Shown: piece after piece, positions 22,488 through 34,919 of the stretch | Layout of the letters: every line of letters starts with the position of its first letter | Numbering within the stretch: the first letter of the stretch is position 1 | Assembly: GCA_949825065.1 (NCBI GenBank) | Contig: OX463863.1 | Span: 17,469,240-17,533,239 of the forward strand | DNA: 64,000 nucleotides | Source of the DNA: Odontocerum albicorne | Lineage: Eukaryota > Arthropoda > Insecta > Trichoptera > Odontoceridae | Reading direction: 5' to 3' | Translations under genes and position numbers: made by a program | The notes under the pieces: generated by a model | What the model was told of the DNA's origin: nothing | Database searches by the model: none | What the model saw: the letters and a program-made list of their open reading frames with translations, nothing else

Positions 22488-22668
22488 ATGGATCCTCAGC
22501 TACACAAAAGTGCAGAAGTAATGGTGAAAGAAGAAAAGGCAGAAGACGGGGATACTGCAGCAATGTTCCCCCAGTATATCAGTATACATGAGGCAGATAT
22601 CAAACAGGAATGTGTCCAAGATATCAGCGCAGATTCCAGACATGTTGTTGATAATCCCACATACCCAA
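22488..22668 (+). CDS. Zinc-finger gene 3, first coding exon A2
   Basis: The exon begins at 22481 after TTTCCAG, with ATG at 22488, and ends at a GTAAAC donor (22669). It encodes MDPQLHKSAEVMVKEEKAED, DTAAMFPQY and HEADIKQEC; one arginine present in the other copies is missing. Paired VKEE and IKQE motifs are 25 residues apart. It joins B3 and C2 in phase 1 to give an open frame of 458 residues. Intron 1 of the coding part holds nested transposons. Confidence 0.78.
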
Positions 22669-22761
22669 GTAAACTTAATAAATTCATATTGTTAAAATAA
22701 AAAAAATATGTGAGATATGACAAGCAATTAACTTATCTTGTATGAGTGATGTTTAGCCTAC

Positions 22762-22812
22762 AGGTACACACCACCTATTCCATACCAGGCATGGATAAGG
22801 TGGTGTGTACCT
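22762..22812 (+). other. Intronic hairpin downstream of exon A2
   Basis: Arms of 22 bases (AGGTACACACCACCTATTCC and its near complement) with two mismatches and a seven-base loop. It has the same position and orientation as in genes 1, 5 and 7. Confidence 0.62.
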
Positions 22813-22984
22813 TAAGATCAGAATGTTTTTACATTTTTATTTTGAAAAATATTTAAAACGTTATAATAAGTAAAAAGTTGATTAATCACGGAATATTGAC
22901 ATTTTGTTATGTTTAATGCCTCTTTATGATTGAATCCAATGATTCTTTATCGTCTCGAAATAAAAAATTGAGGGTTATTACCTC

Positions 22985-24477
22985 CAGTGGCGGCTGGTCT
23001 GGAGGTGCGTTGGTGCGCTGAACCGGAGAAATAATTCTCAATAATTAAATTATATATTCGGAAACACGATTTCAAAAATGTTAAATATTTGTATAGATTA
23101 AATATGTATTAAGTGTTAACATAAATTGTGTCCGTTTTTTTTTTCAAATTTAAAAATGAGCAATAAAAGTAAAACAAAATGGTATATGTTATACGTCATT
23201 CGAAAGAAAATATTCTGCTCTACAAGATATTGTATTTGCATTTATGTTACATGTATTATTTTATTTGATTACAAGCCTTCAAAATGGAATGTCAAGTAGA
23301 CAAAAGTGAGCATTTTCGATACCTCCTCCTGTTCGCGTTCAATCGAGAGAATAAAGCTGCCAAAGCTGCTCGCGATATTTGCGAAGTGTACGGTGAAGAT
23401 GCTATGAATGAGAGGACAGCTCGTCGATAGTTTTTGCGTTTCAAAGACGGTAATTTCGACCTGAAAGACATGGAGCGTTCCGGAAGACCAGTGGATTTCA
23501 ATGAGGACCGCTTAAACCGATGAGGACCGCATGTTTTGAGGGAAAACAAAAATGAACGTTCGACAATTTCTGGTGGTTTGCTCATGCGTCATCGAGCTAC
23601 GCATGGCCACAAGCAAAGATTCCTTTACCGCATCATTACTGGTGATGAAAAATGGTGCCTTTATGTGAATATGAAGAAACGGAAAGAATGGGCGAGTTAT
23701 GGTCAACAAAAAACGCCCAGAGCAAAATGAGGTTTGCACCCGATGATTTGCATCTGGTGGGATTGGTAAGGCGTCATCCACTACGAGATACTTGAACGCA
23801 ATCAGACAGTCAACGCGGAGCTATATATTCTGCAAGTGCAGCGGCTCAACAATGCAATTCAACAAAAAAGACCGTATCGGCAATATGGCGTTATTCTGCA
23901 ACACGATAACGCCCGCCCTCATATCGCCAACATTACGAAAAATGCCATTCAAACCCTTGGTTGGGAACAATTTGCGCGGCGTTTCCTTCAATAATGACGT
24001 CGAATTGCGGACATGGTTGGACGAATTCCTCGAGTCAAGACCGGGTGGTTTTTATCGCACAGGCATTGAAAAACTTGTAGAACGTTGGCAAGGATTTGTA
24101 AATAATGAAGGAGAATACATTATTGACTAATTTTGTTGTAATTTTTGTTGTTGTGTCCTCTTGTTCTCTTCATTTGAAAAAAAATGGACACAACTTATGT
24201 TAACACTCAATATAATAGAGACAAATAATACGAGTATTTTTATTTACGTTAAAATTTTAGAGTAAAGTTTAAATAAGTATTCCTTTCACATTGACCGGCC
24301 AAGTTTTATCAATACTATTGGAGCTATCTCCTATACGCACCAGACGGAAACACAGATTCATATAGGGCAGACAGAGACATACAATAAACCATGAGACAAC
24401 GATATTTCATATTCGCTCAGCGTCTAGAGGTGCGTTGGTGCTCAGCGCATAGCGCACCTCAGGACCAGCCGCTATTA
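22985..24477. mobile_element. hAT-type non-autonomous element hosting a mariner
   Basis: The outer ends share GGCGGCTGGTC and GAGGTGCG in inverted orientation; the left one begins CAGTGGCGG, as many hAT elements do. No clean 8-bp duplication is visible, and no hAT transposase is present. A mariner at 23109-24210 lies inside. Confidence 0.5.
23109..24210 (+). mobile_element. Decayed mariner in the A2-B3 intron
   Basis: Terminal repeats TT(A/G)AGTGTTAACATAA are flanked by TA at 23107-23108 and 24211-24212. Plus-strand transposase pieces start at 23284 (MECQVDKSEHFRYLLLF), then KAARDICEVYGEDA, IITGDEKWCLY with the first catalytic Asp, VILQHDNARPH with the second, and a broken C-terminus. The YSPDLAPSD region with the third Asp is deleted. 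Stops and frameshifts make it inactive. Confidence 0.85.
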
Positions 24478-24749
24478 TGTTACATATTTAATTTCTTAGC
24501 TGATACCCACTAAGAAATTAAATATGTAACGCAATTTACAATTTTTTTTTATTTCTTTACATAAAATCAAGCCAAAAAATATTGCGACAGATAATTTATA
24601 AAGTATGAAAAATGCACTTTAAAAAACTACTGACATAGCAACAAGCAACACATAACAAACTCAGACAAACTTAAAAAAAATGGAAATACGTTTATATCAA
24701 TTTTCGTTTGATTACTTCAGTAAATTTGATCTTGTATGTTTTTTTGTAG

Positions 24750-25001
24750 ATGTTATGGCCCAGCCATCTTGTGATACATTCAGTAAAGGAATTACCTCAG
24801 AAATGAGTTTGCCGAAGCAATCCCAAGATTTTGAATTGGAAGGTTCAAATTTTTTCATAAAACAAGAAAATGTAGAAGAGAATGCTGCACCAGTATTCCC
24901 TGATTTTGCTATTGACATACAGGAAGCGGATATAAAAAAGGAATGTGATCGGGTCAGTAACACAGAGACTGTTGATGTTTGCGACACGCATGCAATAACA
25001 A
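24750..25001 (+). CDS. Zinc-finger gene 3, acidic exon B3
   Basis: Phase-1 exon of 252 bases between TTTTTGTAG (ends 24749) and GTGAGT (25002). It encodes VMAQPSCDTFSKGITSEMSL, FFIKQENVEE, VFPDFAIDIQEA and DIKKEC, one residue shorter than the other B exons. The IKQE-IKKE pair is 25 residues apart. It is in frame from A2 and into C2. Confidence 0.78.
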
Positions 25002-25279
25002 GTGAGTGTAAATATTTGGATTGTATTCTAAATAATTTTTCACTTTTTCATTAAATTATCAACAGTATAATCTTTCTTATTGTTGTTTGAAATAGGATTC
25101 AAGTTAAGTCTTAGCACAAATAATAAAGTTTAAATGTTTTTTTCATAACCCCGTCAATTTTTAGTTGACAATTGAAAACAAGTGATTTCTTGTATAAATA
25201 GAAGAACAGACATTTGAGAAATGCTTTGTTACAAAAAGATAATCTATGATCTTTCTTTTAAACCCTTCAATATTTCTAG

Positions 25280-26223
25280 GTTCAGGTGATATGAGTAACC
25301 AATTCAGTAAAAAAAAATGCAGTGAAAACATTTTTCATGGCAATTCTCACGAAATGATTCACAATGGAGAGAAGCTTTACAGCTGTGGACAATGTGGTAA
25401 GAGATTCACACAAAGAAGTAATTTAAAATCTCATGAAAGGATTCATACTGGAGAGAAGCCTTATAGCTGTGGACAATGTGATAAGACATTCGCACATAAA
25501 TGTACTTTAAAATATCATGAAAGGATTCACAGTGGAGAGAAGTCTTATAGATGTGCACAATGTGATAAGACATTCTCAGATAAAAGTAATTTAAAACGTC
25601 ATGAAATAATTCATAGTGAAGAGAAACCTTACAGACGTGGACAATGTGATAAGACATTTGCACACAAATGTACTTTAAATTCTCACGAAAGGATTAACAA
25701 TGAAGAGAAGCCTTATAGCTGTGGACAATGTGTTAAGAGATTCACACAAAAAAGCCATTTAAAATCTCATGAAAGGATTCATAGTGGAGAGAAGCCTTAC
25801 AGCTGTGGACTATGTGATAAGACATTCACACACAAATGTGCTTTAAAAACTCATGAAAGGATTCACAGTGGAGAGAAGCCTTATAGTTGTGGACAATGTG
25901 ATAAGACATTCGCACTCAAATGTACTTTAATATCTCATGAAAGGATTCACAGTGGCGAGAATCTTTACAGCTGTGGAAAATGTGATAAGAGATTCACTAA
26001 AAAAAGTAATTTAAAATATCACGAATGGATTCATAGTGGAGAGAAACCTTATAGGTGTGGACAATGTGATAAGACATTCTCAGACAAAGGTATTTTAAAA
26101 CGTCATGAAATAATTCATAGTGAAGAGAAGCCTTACAGATGTGGACAATGTGATAAGACATTCTTACACAAAAATAATTTCATATCTCATGAAAGGATTC
26201 ATACTGGAGATAAGCCTGTTTAG
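25280..26223 (+). CDS. Zinc-finger gene 3, C2H2 array exon C2 (10 fingers)
   Basis: Enters in phase 1 after TATTTCTAG with SGDMSNQFSKKKC, then ten C2H2 fingers joined by HSGEKPYSC or HTGEKPYSC linkers. Finger 4 is broken: its first Cys is Arg and its last His is Asn, so it probably no longer binds zinc. Others look complete. Base-contact positions differ between fingers (for example SDKSNLKRH, AHKCTLKYH, TQKSHLKSH). The frame ends in GDKPV-stop where a small insertion disrupts what should be GEKPYSC. A decayed array continues downstream. Confidence 0.85.
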
Positions 26224-26400
26224 TTACAGTTACAGTTGTGAACAATGTGATAAGAGATTCTCATGAAAAAATAATTTAAAATCTCATGAAAGGATTCATC
26301 ATAGTGGAAAGAAGCTTTATAGCTGTGGACAATGTGATAAAACTTTCTCAGACAAAGGTACTTGAAAACGTTATGATATAATTCAAAGTGAAGAGAATAT
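26224..26400 (+). pseudogene. Decayed zinc-finger tail beyond exon C2
   Basis: Finger sequence continues after the stop (YSCEQCDKRFS, then [15 protein letters not shown]) with stops and frameshifts. Weaker traces recur to about 27060. It may be 3' untranslated sequence. Confidence 0.7.
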
Positions 26401-26404
26401 TTAT

Positions 26405-26720
26405 CGCATCCGTTAAAACCTGTTGATTGAGGCTAGACGTAGAATAACCTCGGCGCTCATTATCCCAATAGTCGAGTATAGTGATTGCATCTATGGACCG
26501 TGCCTTTTAAAGAAAAGAGTATAGTGATTGCATCTATGGACCGTGCCTTTTAAAAAAAAGTTACAAAGATTACAAAATGCTCGTTGTAGGTATTGTTGTA
26601 ACATTCCCCCCAGAGGCGCATGTCTCCTCTTTTGAGAGCTTTTAAAATTATTGACATGAAACAGACAGTTTCTTCACTTAAGCATACTCATGCATAAAAT
26701 TACCAGTACAAAAATGCCAC
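26405..26720 (+). pseudogene. LINE reverse-transcriptase C-terminal fragment with 43-bp tandem duplication
   Basis: The plus strand reads LLIEARRRITSALIIPIVEY, SDCIYGPC and KKLQRLQNARCRYCC, the region after the reverse transcriptase domain of jockey-like LINEs. A piece of about 43 bases containing CATCTATGGACCGTGCC occurs twice in tandem at about 26474-26560. Confidence 0.65.
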
Positions 26721-27059
26721 TTTATCTCTTCGAAAAACCGTATTGAGCCAGGGATTTTCACTGCTAGAATTCATAATAGTTGAGAGAAGCTCTACACAGC
26801 TGTGGGCAAATATTTCAGAAAAAAGCACATTCCCACTAAAGGATTCACGGTGGAGAGAACAGCTACAGCTGTGAGTATGGTACAAACCTATTATAAATTT
26901 CATGAAAGGATTCTGAAGTGGGAGTGAATTTCCAACTATAGAAGTTGAACCACCATTTATGGATTCACAGTAGATAGGAGCCCTTGAAGCTAGGGAAAAT
27001 GTGAGAAGACATTATAGTAAAAGGTTATTCAATCTCTTATGCAAGGTCTTACAGTGACG

Positions 27060-27290
27060 AGACACCCTCAAAACGAGGGTGTGGGCTGAAAAACATTTGG
27101 TGTCCCCGTGGCTCGGTTCACCCTATATTGGTGGGGTGTATCTTGGCCGAGGAGATGCTATTAGATGAGCCCAGACCTTTTGATAGCTTCTGTATTTAAT
27201 GTATTATCTGCAATTTATGTGTTTTAGAAGTGTTATTTAAATATAATCTGTACATACCATGTTGCTATCAATAAACCTATTATTTATTTA
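27060..27290 (+). repeat. Probable LINE 3' tail
   Basis: Looks like an untranslated LINE tail ending in AATAAA near 27268 and a TTTATT run. There is no coding content. It was assigned by appearance and by the LINE fragment upstream. Confidence 0.3.
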
Positions 27291-27858
27291 TTTAAACTGC
27301 ATTGTCAAGTTAAATTTTTAAATTGAAGCCATTAAGAAACTCATTTTAAAAAAAAAAAACGGGAGCAGAAAACAAAACTTTGTATAACTTGATTATTTTT
27401 CGTAACTTTTTCAAAAAAAATTTAAGGTTTAATTTAATTTTGTTGTTTGACTATTTTAGTATGAATTAAGTAAATTAATAGCCCTTGCTCTGTTGCACTA
27501 TTCTGCATATTGGCTGGATTAATATTATTTTTATTATTAATAAAACCGTGAATTATTGACAATCTTTTATTATTAAACCCTTTCTATTAATTTATTGTTC
27601 AGGTCCTTTGCACATTACAGGTTTCCCCTTATTCATAAAAGGACCAAACATAACAAGTACAAAAAAAACATGTACACTCGGGTCTCTTTATATGCGGTAG
27701 ATGCGTTCCACAAGATACTCGCATAAAAAAAGACTTGGCTTACATTGAAAAATTATGAACGCGTTCCATTATTTTCCAAAACCACATAACTCTAAAGCAG
27801 TGAGTTAAAATATACTCAGAATCGCATAAAAAATTGGTTTGAAAATCTTTATTCATTT
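27291..27858. other. AT-rich sequence, nothing recognised
   Basis: No open frame, inverted repeat or known motif of note was seen. Confidence 0.5.
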
Positions 27859-28249
27859 TAATTTATTTTTGACAAACACTGTTTATTCCACTTTTTTGTG
27901 ACGGTATAACCCTACCGGTTTCAAGGCTTTCACCTCATCTTCAGGGGAGCGCAAACAAGACTAAATGCTGTTCGAACTGGTACCGGTATACACGCTTCAA
28001 CGATTGGAGGCTGGGGGGTGAGGAAGGCACGGGACAATTTCGGCCAAGAGCGGAGAGATTTTGGGGAAATAACTGTTCAACAGATGTTCCGATCGGTATA
28101 CTGACTGAAATTTCTAGGGCCTCTAATCTGTCCAATTTATTTCCGTTACCACTAATATGTAAGAATTTGGCATCATTGATAGAAAAAGTAGGGTAGGGTT
28201 ATTCCGTCACAAAAAAGTGCAATAAACAGTGTTTGTTAAAAATAAATTA
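27859..28249. mobile_element. 391-bp MITE with about 57-bp terminal inverted repeats
   Basis: The left end TAATTTATTTTTGACAAACA continues through GTTTATTCCACTTTTTTGTG to TAACCCTAC, and the right end is its complement with few mismatches. TA at both extremes may be the target duplication. Fragments of the same family lie at 16255-16455 and 40650-40785. Confidence 0.78.
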
Positions 28250-28339
28250 CAATGTCTTTAAACCTCCACAACGTTAATGCCTTAACTATAAACAACTTTA
28301 TTCATTTAATTATATTTGTTTGGTGGTATGAATTACAAA

Positions 28340-28960
28340 CCTAACCATCTTATTTGCCTTATTGCAGACTGATTTGATTTGCAAATCAAACTAAAGATCG
28401 CTTTCAAATAAAACACCTAAGTCCTTTGTTTTATCCGTCCTAGACAGGTGTTGACCATTCATAAGATAACGGAAATAAATAGTTCTTCGTGGTCTTACAA
28501 ATGAAATAACAAAACATTTTGATACGTTAAAGAAGAGTTTATTACGAATGTTCCATTCATATACTCACGTATTGATATTGTTCTGGAGTTTCCTTCAGTC
28601 ATCAACGCTTGATATTTTAGGAACAATTTAAGATCATCCGCAAATAGAAAAACATTTGAGTGAGTGATACTTTTATTCCACATCATTAATGAAGACAAGT
28701 AAAGCTTCAGCCCTAGATTAGTTGGTGAATGTAATCAAGTTCGTCTCTGTTGAGCGTTTAGCTCTGAATCCATGTTGTTCATCTATTATCAATGCATCAA
28801 TTTAAGGAGAAATACAGCCATATATAATTGATTGTTACACTTTTGCAGGAGGACAAAGAACTGCTACTGGTCGATAATTCTCGACACGTGACCTCTATCC
28901 CGACTTGTGAAAATATTTTATGGTTTTGCGTAGATTCGGTCCAGTCACATGTGTAAGTGG
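28340..28960 (-). pseudogene. LINE reverse-transcriptase fragment
   Basis: The minus strand carries pieces of a jockey-like reverse transcriptase in shifting frames: TESTQNHKIFSQVG, a run matching FRAKRSTETNLITF of the copy at 46400, VYEWNIRNKLFFNVSKCFV, and YLMNGQHLSRTDKTKDLGVL. The 28720-29280 part is an inverted copy of 45925-46450. Confidence 0.65.
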
Positions 28961-30013
28961 GGAAAGGACAAATTAAGACTAAAAAAAAATAAAGTAATAT
29001 TTATGTAAGTAATCTTCTGTAATAGTTCGGCCTATTTTCGAAAAATACTTTTGATTTTGAATTGAAAAATATTGCAGGTATAAATCTACTTCATTATGTT
29101 TTGGAAAGTGTTTTTAACAAAGTAATTCTTCAAGTATGGAAACAAATGTTAGGGTCTGGGGAATATGAGGGATGTGGTAAAACTTTCCAATTCAAGGATA
29201 GAAACAAATGTTAATCTAAGGAGGCAAGGTCTGGTGAATATGAAGGATGTGGTAAAACTACCCGATCTACTAAACTTATTCCTTCATTTAATTTAGACAT
29301 TTACCAAATTTAGATGCTGGTTCCGTAGCATTGTATGGTCTGTCTCATAGTGTTAATAGATATGGGTGGTGTGTGCAACTTAAGTGTACGCTTGAAGGCA
29401 ACCCTTTTTGAGAGGTCTTATAACAAGTTATAACGAGTTTCCGCTGTGATTGGGAACAAGAAAATATTGAATTTGAGATGTAACTCTCATTGTATGAAAA
29501 AGGTTGAGAAAACATGACATTGTGGAATTGATGAAGACTATTGGGCAAAAATAGTTCGAGAATTGGTGATGCCGATATTATCTGCTAAGTTCAGGGGTAG
29601 GAGCAGCTTCCGCATAAGGTGAAAGCACTCATGAAACATATTGAAATATTGGATATTCATAATTTTAATATATAAATCTTTCCTCTGCTATTCTCCAATA
29701 TCGAGCAATGCCCATCGTGAAAAACACCTAGTTTTCAAATTATTTACCATGCAGATTGTGTACTTTATCCTACTTACGGAGAACATTTAGTTCTCTTCAT
29801 TTATGATGTTAAAGGGACACATTTATCTATATTGCTTTTCGAGGCTGTGAGAATTTGAATATATTATTGCATATTGAAACGAATAATTGTGAATGATTCA
29901 CTAATGTGTAGTCTCCTAAGATATCTAATTTATAGCAAATTGTTTACTATCAGAATATTTTTGGAATTGATTTAAAGTTGAACAATTTTCATTTGCTAGT
30001 ATTTTGTTGCATG
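28961..30013. other. Rearranged copy of the downstream flank, inverted
   Basis: 29090-29280 is an inverted copy of 45930-46100 with traces of finger linkers. About 29500-30013 is an inverted copy of the sequence at 5249-6060. No gene is supported. Confidence 0.5.
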
Positions 30014-30015
30014 TA

Positions 30016-30497
30016 CGAGGGTAAGTCAATAAATTTGCGAAATGAAGGGGAAATACATTTTTTTTCTTTTCAATACTACCTTGATCAAAAAGTTTTAGGA
30101 CTTTATTCATAAAATCGAAAATACAAGTGAAGTCATCAAAATCGATATAGTCCCTTTCAAAGTACTCCCCATCGACTGCAGCGTACTTACGCCAGCGCTT
30201 GATCCAATCCTCGAACACCGCTGGTACTCAATTTTTGGTATGTCCATCAGAGCCGTCTTAGATTTTTTAATGACATCCTCTCGGGTGCTGTAACGCGTTC
30301 CGCAAAGCGGTTTTTTAAGTCGGTTGAACAGGAAAAAGTCGCAGGGAGCCAGATCAGGTGAATTCAAAGGCTGCTGGATAGTATTCGTGTTGGTTTTGGT
30401 CAAAAACTCATGGAAATCATGTCTTTCGCGATTTCAACGCGGTCGTTTTTTTGCATGAAATTGAGGTCTTTCAGCACCAGTTTTGCATTTTTGTTTT
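30016..30497 (-). mobile_element. Truncated mariner with one end
   Basis: The terminus CGAGGGTAAGTCAATAAATT follows TA at 30014-30015. Minus-strand pieces read NSPDLAPCDFFLFNRLKKP, RYSTREDVIKKSK and FEDWIKRWRKYAAVDGEYFE, with KNDRVEIAKDMI from the middle of the protein. Much of the interior and the 5' end are lost. It lies exactly where a different, decayed mariner ends in the paralogous flanks. Confidence 0.7.
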
Positions 30498-30659
30498 TGT
30501 TTATCAACTTTTTCATACACTGAGAGTTGCGTCTCAAATTTACGATTTTGTTGTTCCCAATCACACAGGAACCTCTGTTCATAATTTTACTGTTAACGTT
30601 ACCAAAGACCCAAGATTTCTTAACAGAAATGATTTTGATGTTCTAACAAAAAACCCTAC

Positions 30660-31473
<814 letters not shown>

Positions 31474-32459
31474 TTAAACGATTTTTTGTGAGAATCTCTT
31501 ATCACATTGTCCACAGGTGTAAGGCTTCTCTCCAGTATGAATCCTTTCATGAGATTTTAAATTATCTTTGTCTGAGAATGCCTTATCACATTGTCCACAG
31601 CTGTAAAGCTTCTCTCCACTATGAATCCTTTCATGAAATTTAAAATTATTTTTTAGTGTGAATCTCTTATCACATTGACCACAGCTGTAAAGCTTATCTC
31701 TACTGTGAATCCTTTCATGAGATTTTAAAGTACATTTGTGTGCGAATGTCTTATCACATTGTCCACATCTGTAAGCCTTCTCTTCACTATGAATTATTGC
31801 ATGACGTTTTAAAACACCTTTGTCTGAGAATGCCTTATCACATTGTCCACAGCTATAAGGCTTCTCTCCCCTATGAATCCTTTCATGACATTTTAAACGA
31901 TTTTTTTGTGAGAATCTCTTATCACATTGTCCACAGGTGTAAGGCTTCTCTCCAGTATGAATCCTTTCATGAGATTTTAAATTACCTTTGTTTGAGAATG
32001 TCTTATCACATTGTCCACAGCTATAAAGCTTCTCTCCACTATGAATCCTTTCATGAGATTTTAAAATATTTTTTTGTGTGAATCTCTTATCACATTGTCC
32101 ACAGCTGTAAGGCTTCTCTCCACTATGAATCCTTTCATGAGATTTTAAATTACATTTATGTGCGAATATCTTACCACATTGTTCACAGCTGTAAGGCTTC
32201 TCTCCAGTATGAATCCTTTCATGAGATTTTAAATTACCTTTGTCTGAGAATGTCTTATCACATTGTCCACAGCTATAAAGCTTCTCTCCACTATGAATCC
32301 TTTCATGAGATTTTAAAGTATTTTTTTGTGTGAATCTCTTATCACATTGTCCACAGCTGTAAGTTTTCTCTGCACTGTGAATACTTTCGTGAGAATTGCC
32401 ATGAAAACTGTTTTCTCTGCACTTTTTTTCACTGAATTGGTTACTCATATCACCTGAAC
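31474..32459 (-). CDS. Zinc-finger gene 4, C2H2 array exon C3 (10 fingers)
   Basis: Enters in phase 1 after TTTTTAG with SGDMSNQFSEKKC, then ten complete C2H2 fingers and a partial eleventh. Fingers 1-3 and 4-6 are near-repeats of a three-finger block, and fingers 9-10 resemble its start, so the array grew by block duplication. The frame ends RFSQKIV-stop because an A run in the lysine codons has six rather than the seven bases seen in finger 6. With A3 and B4 it makes a 473-residue protein, the most complete gene in the window. Confidence 0.88.
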
Positions 32460-32755
32460 CTAAAAACATGTGAAAATCAAGAAAAAATTTTGAAGGGTTT
32501 AAAAGAAAGATCATCGATTATCTTTTTGTAACTAAGTATTTCTCATGTTTTTCGATTTATCCAAGAAATCACTTATACAGAATTCTCAACTAAGAAAAAA
32601 ATTGACAGGGTTATGACAAAAACATTTAAACTTTATTATTTGTGTTAAGACCTCACTTGAATCCCATTTCAAACCACAATAAGTAAGATTTTGTTATTGA
32701 TAATTGAATGAAAAAGTGAAAAATTATTCAAAATATAAACCAAATATTTACTCAC

Positions 32756-33010
32756 TTGTTATTGCATGCGTGTCACAAACATCAACAGTCTCTGTGTTAC
32801 TGACCCGATCACATTCCTTTTTTATATCCGCTTCCTGTATGTCAATAGCAAAATCAGAGAATACTGGCGCAGTGTCCTCTTCTACATTTTCTTGTTTTAT
32901 GAAAAAATCTGAACAACCTTCCAATTTGAAATCAAGGGATTGCTTCAGTGAATTCATTTCTGAGGGCATTTCGTTACTAAATGTGTAACAAGATGGGTGG
33001 ACCTTAATAT
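32756..33010 (-). CDS. Zinc-finger gene 4, acidic exon B4
   Basis: Symmetric 255-base phase-1 exon between TTTTTTGTAG (AG 33012-33011) and GTGAGT at 32755. It encodes DIKVHPSCYTFSNEM, FFIKQENVEE, VFSDFAIDIQEA and DIKKEC. The paired IKQE and IKKE motifs are intact and 25 residues apart. It is in frame with A3 and C3. Confidence 0.8.
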
Positions 33011-33476
33011 CTACAAAAAAACATACAAAATCAAATTTACTGAAGAAATTAAACAAAAATTTATGTATTATCATTTATCTAAAGTTGTCCGTTTGACAGC
33101 CATTACGTGTTGCTTGTTGGCGTGTCAATAGTTTTTGAAAGTGGATTTCTCATATTTTATAAAATAAATTGGCATGATTTTATATAAAGATCAAAATAAG
33201 GTTTAAACTTTGTGTTACATATTTAATATTTCTTAGAGTCGTGATAACTCCGAATGTAATTCAGAGACAGTCAAACATCAATGGATTAGATCAAAATGAG
33301 GCATTTAACATAACAGAATGTCAACGTTCCGTGATTATTCCACTTTTTACGCATGTTTTAAATATTTTTCAAAATTAAAATGACAAAAACACCACTTCCT
33401 TTTCTATGCCTGGTATAGAATATGTGATGTTTGTCATATCTTGCATATTTATTTAATTTTAAAAATATAAGTTTAC

Positions 33477-33657
33477 TTGGGTCTGTGAGATTATCATCAT
33501 GTCTGGTATCTGCGCTGATATCTTGTGCACATTCCTGCTTGATATCTGCCTCATGTATACTGATATACTGGGGGAACATTGCTGCAGTATCCCCGTCTTC
33601 TGCCTTTTCTTCTTTCACCATTACTTCTGCGCTCCTTTTGTGTAGCTGAGGATCCAT
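33477..33657 (-). CDS. Zinc-finger gene 4, first coding exon A3
   Basis: The exon starts at 33664 after CCAG with ATG at 33657, and ends at a GTAAAC donor (33476). It encodes MDPQLHKRSAEVMVKEEKAE, DTAAMFPQY and HEADIKQECAQD. VKEE and IKQE are 25 residues apart. The promoter-like block with TATAAA is at 34740-34735. The intron hairpin next to it has decayed (33388-33433). Confidence 0.8.
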
Positions 33658-34664
33658 CTATGACCTGGAATCATTCGAAATATTCAAACATTGAGTTTAT
33701 AATACAGGATGGCCCAAAAGTCACTAAATCATTTAAAATTCAAATAACTTTTTACTATTAATTAATTGTATTTTTAAAATTTCAGATTATTAAAGCGTAA
33801 TTCTTGAAAATTAAATAACGGAGAAATTCACGACTAAGCAACATCTTATAATAATGAATATGCAGTGTTAAAATAACAGGATAGCCCTAAACTACTATTA
33901 CTGACTAGACCATTTTAAAATAATTAAACTTTCATTTCTTAATAATTTACATTGTTTAATAAACATAAGACACAATTCTTTGAAACAAATTTTATAAAGT
34001 TTGGAGAATTACATGCTTTAAATAACTAGCATTTTGCTCTTCACACTGATACACTGTTTCTAAGACGTGAACCATCACCTGTCGTAATGTTTCTTGGCTT
34101 ATTTCTTCACCGATGTTGGCCTTCAAGTTTGAGAATTGTTACGGTATACCCTATCTTTCAAATACCCCCATAGAAAAAAGTCTGGAGTTGTTCGAATTTT
34201 AATTGGTGACTTTTAGATTGGAACTTTTGGGCCACCCCGTATGTTCAACCGTTTGACGTAGAGAAACATTTAACTATATACAGTTCCAGATATTCTTAAA
34301 TGATAACTTTCCTGACATGACCATCTTCTTTGTCAGTGGTGTGTGTAGATTTACTTTTGGGAGTTCTTCTAAAAATATTTATGATGTTATATGAACACTG
34401 GACACATGCATTACACTACATCTAAAGCTTAACGTGCTAGTTTCGCTTATCAATTCATTTTAAATGAAAAATGTTTGAGAAAATATTTTTTAGTTTGAGT
34501 TGTACAGAACATAACATTTTGAATGGATGAAACACTTCATTTTAAATGGCATCAAAATGTAATTTTTCATCAAAAGTGAAGTTGGTCAAGTTCAAACCAA
34601 AAAATTTGATTTTGATGTAATTTAACTAATATAGTTAATGGAAAAAAATGTGTAAAACCTCAAT

Positions 34665-34800
34665 TGTACTGATGTTACCGTGATCGCTATCCCAGCAGAT
34701 CAACTGTCAAAATGAGCTGAGGCAAAAAGATGCCTTTATAAAACACAAAATGTCACTTGATCAAGCAGTGCACACTGATACAAACAATCACAGTGAAGCG
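34665..34800 (-). promoter_or_regulatory. Candidate promoter of gene 4
   Basis: Same TATAAA, CAGCTC and GATCACG/GTAAC arrangement as at the other A genes, read on the minus strand about 1.1 kb from exon A3. Confidence 0.4.
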
Positions 34801-34919
34801 GTCAGAATGAACCACTAAATCAATACCGTAATCAACTCTAAAAAATACAGAAAAAATAAATCACGCACTATTAATACCTAATTGACAGTTCAATTAAACA
34901 GAAACAACACTTCTTTGTT

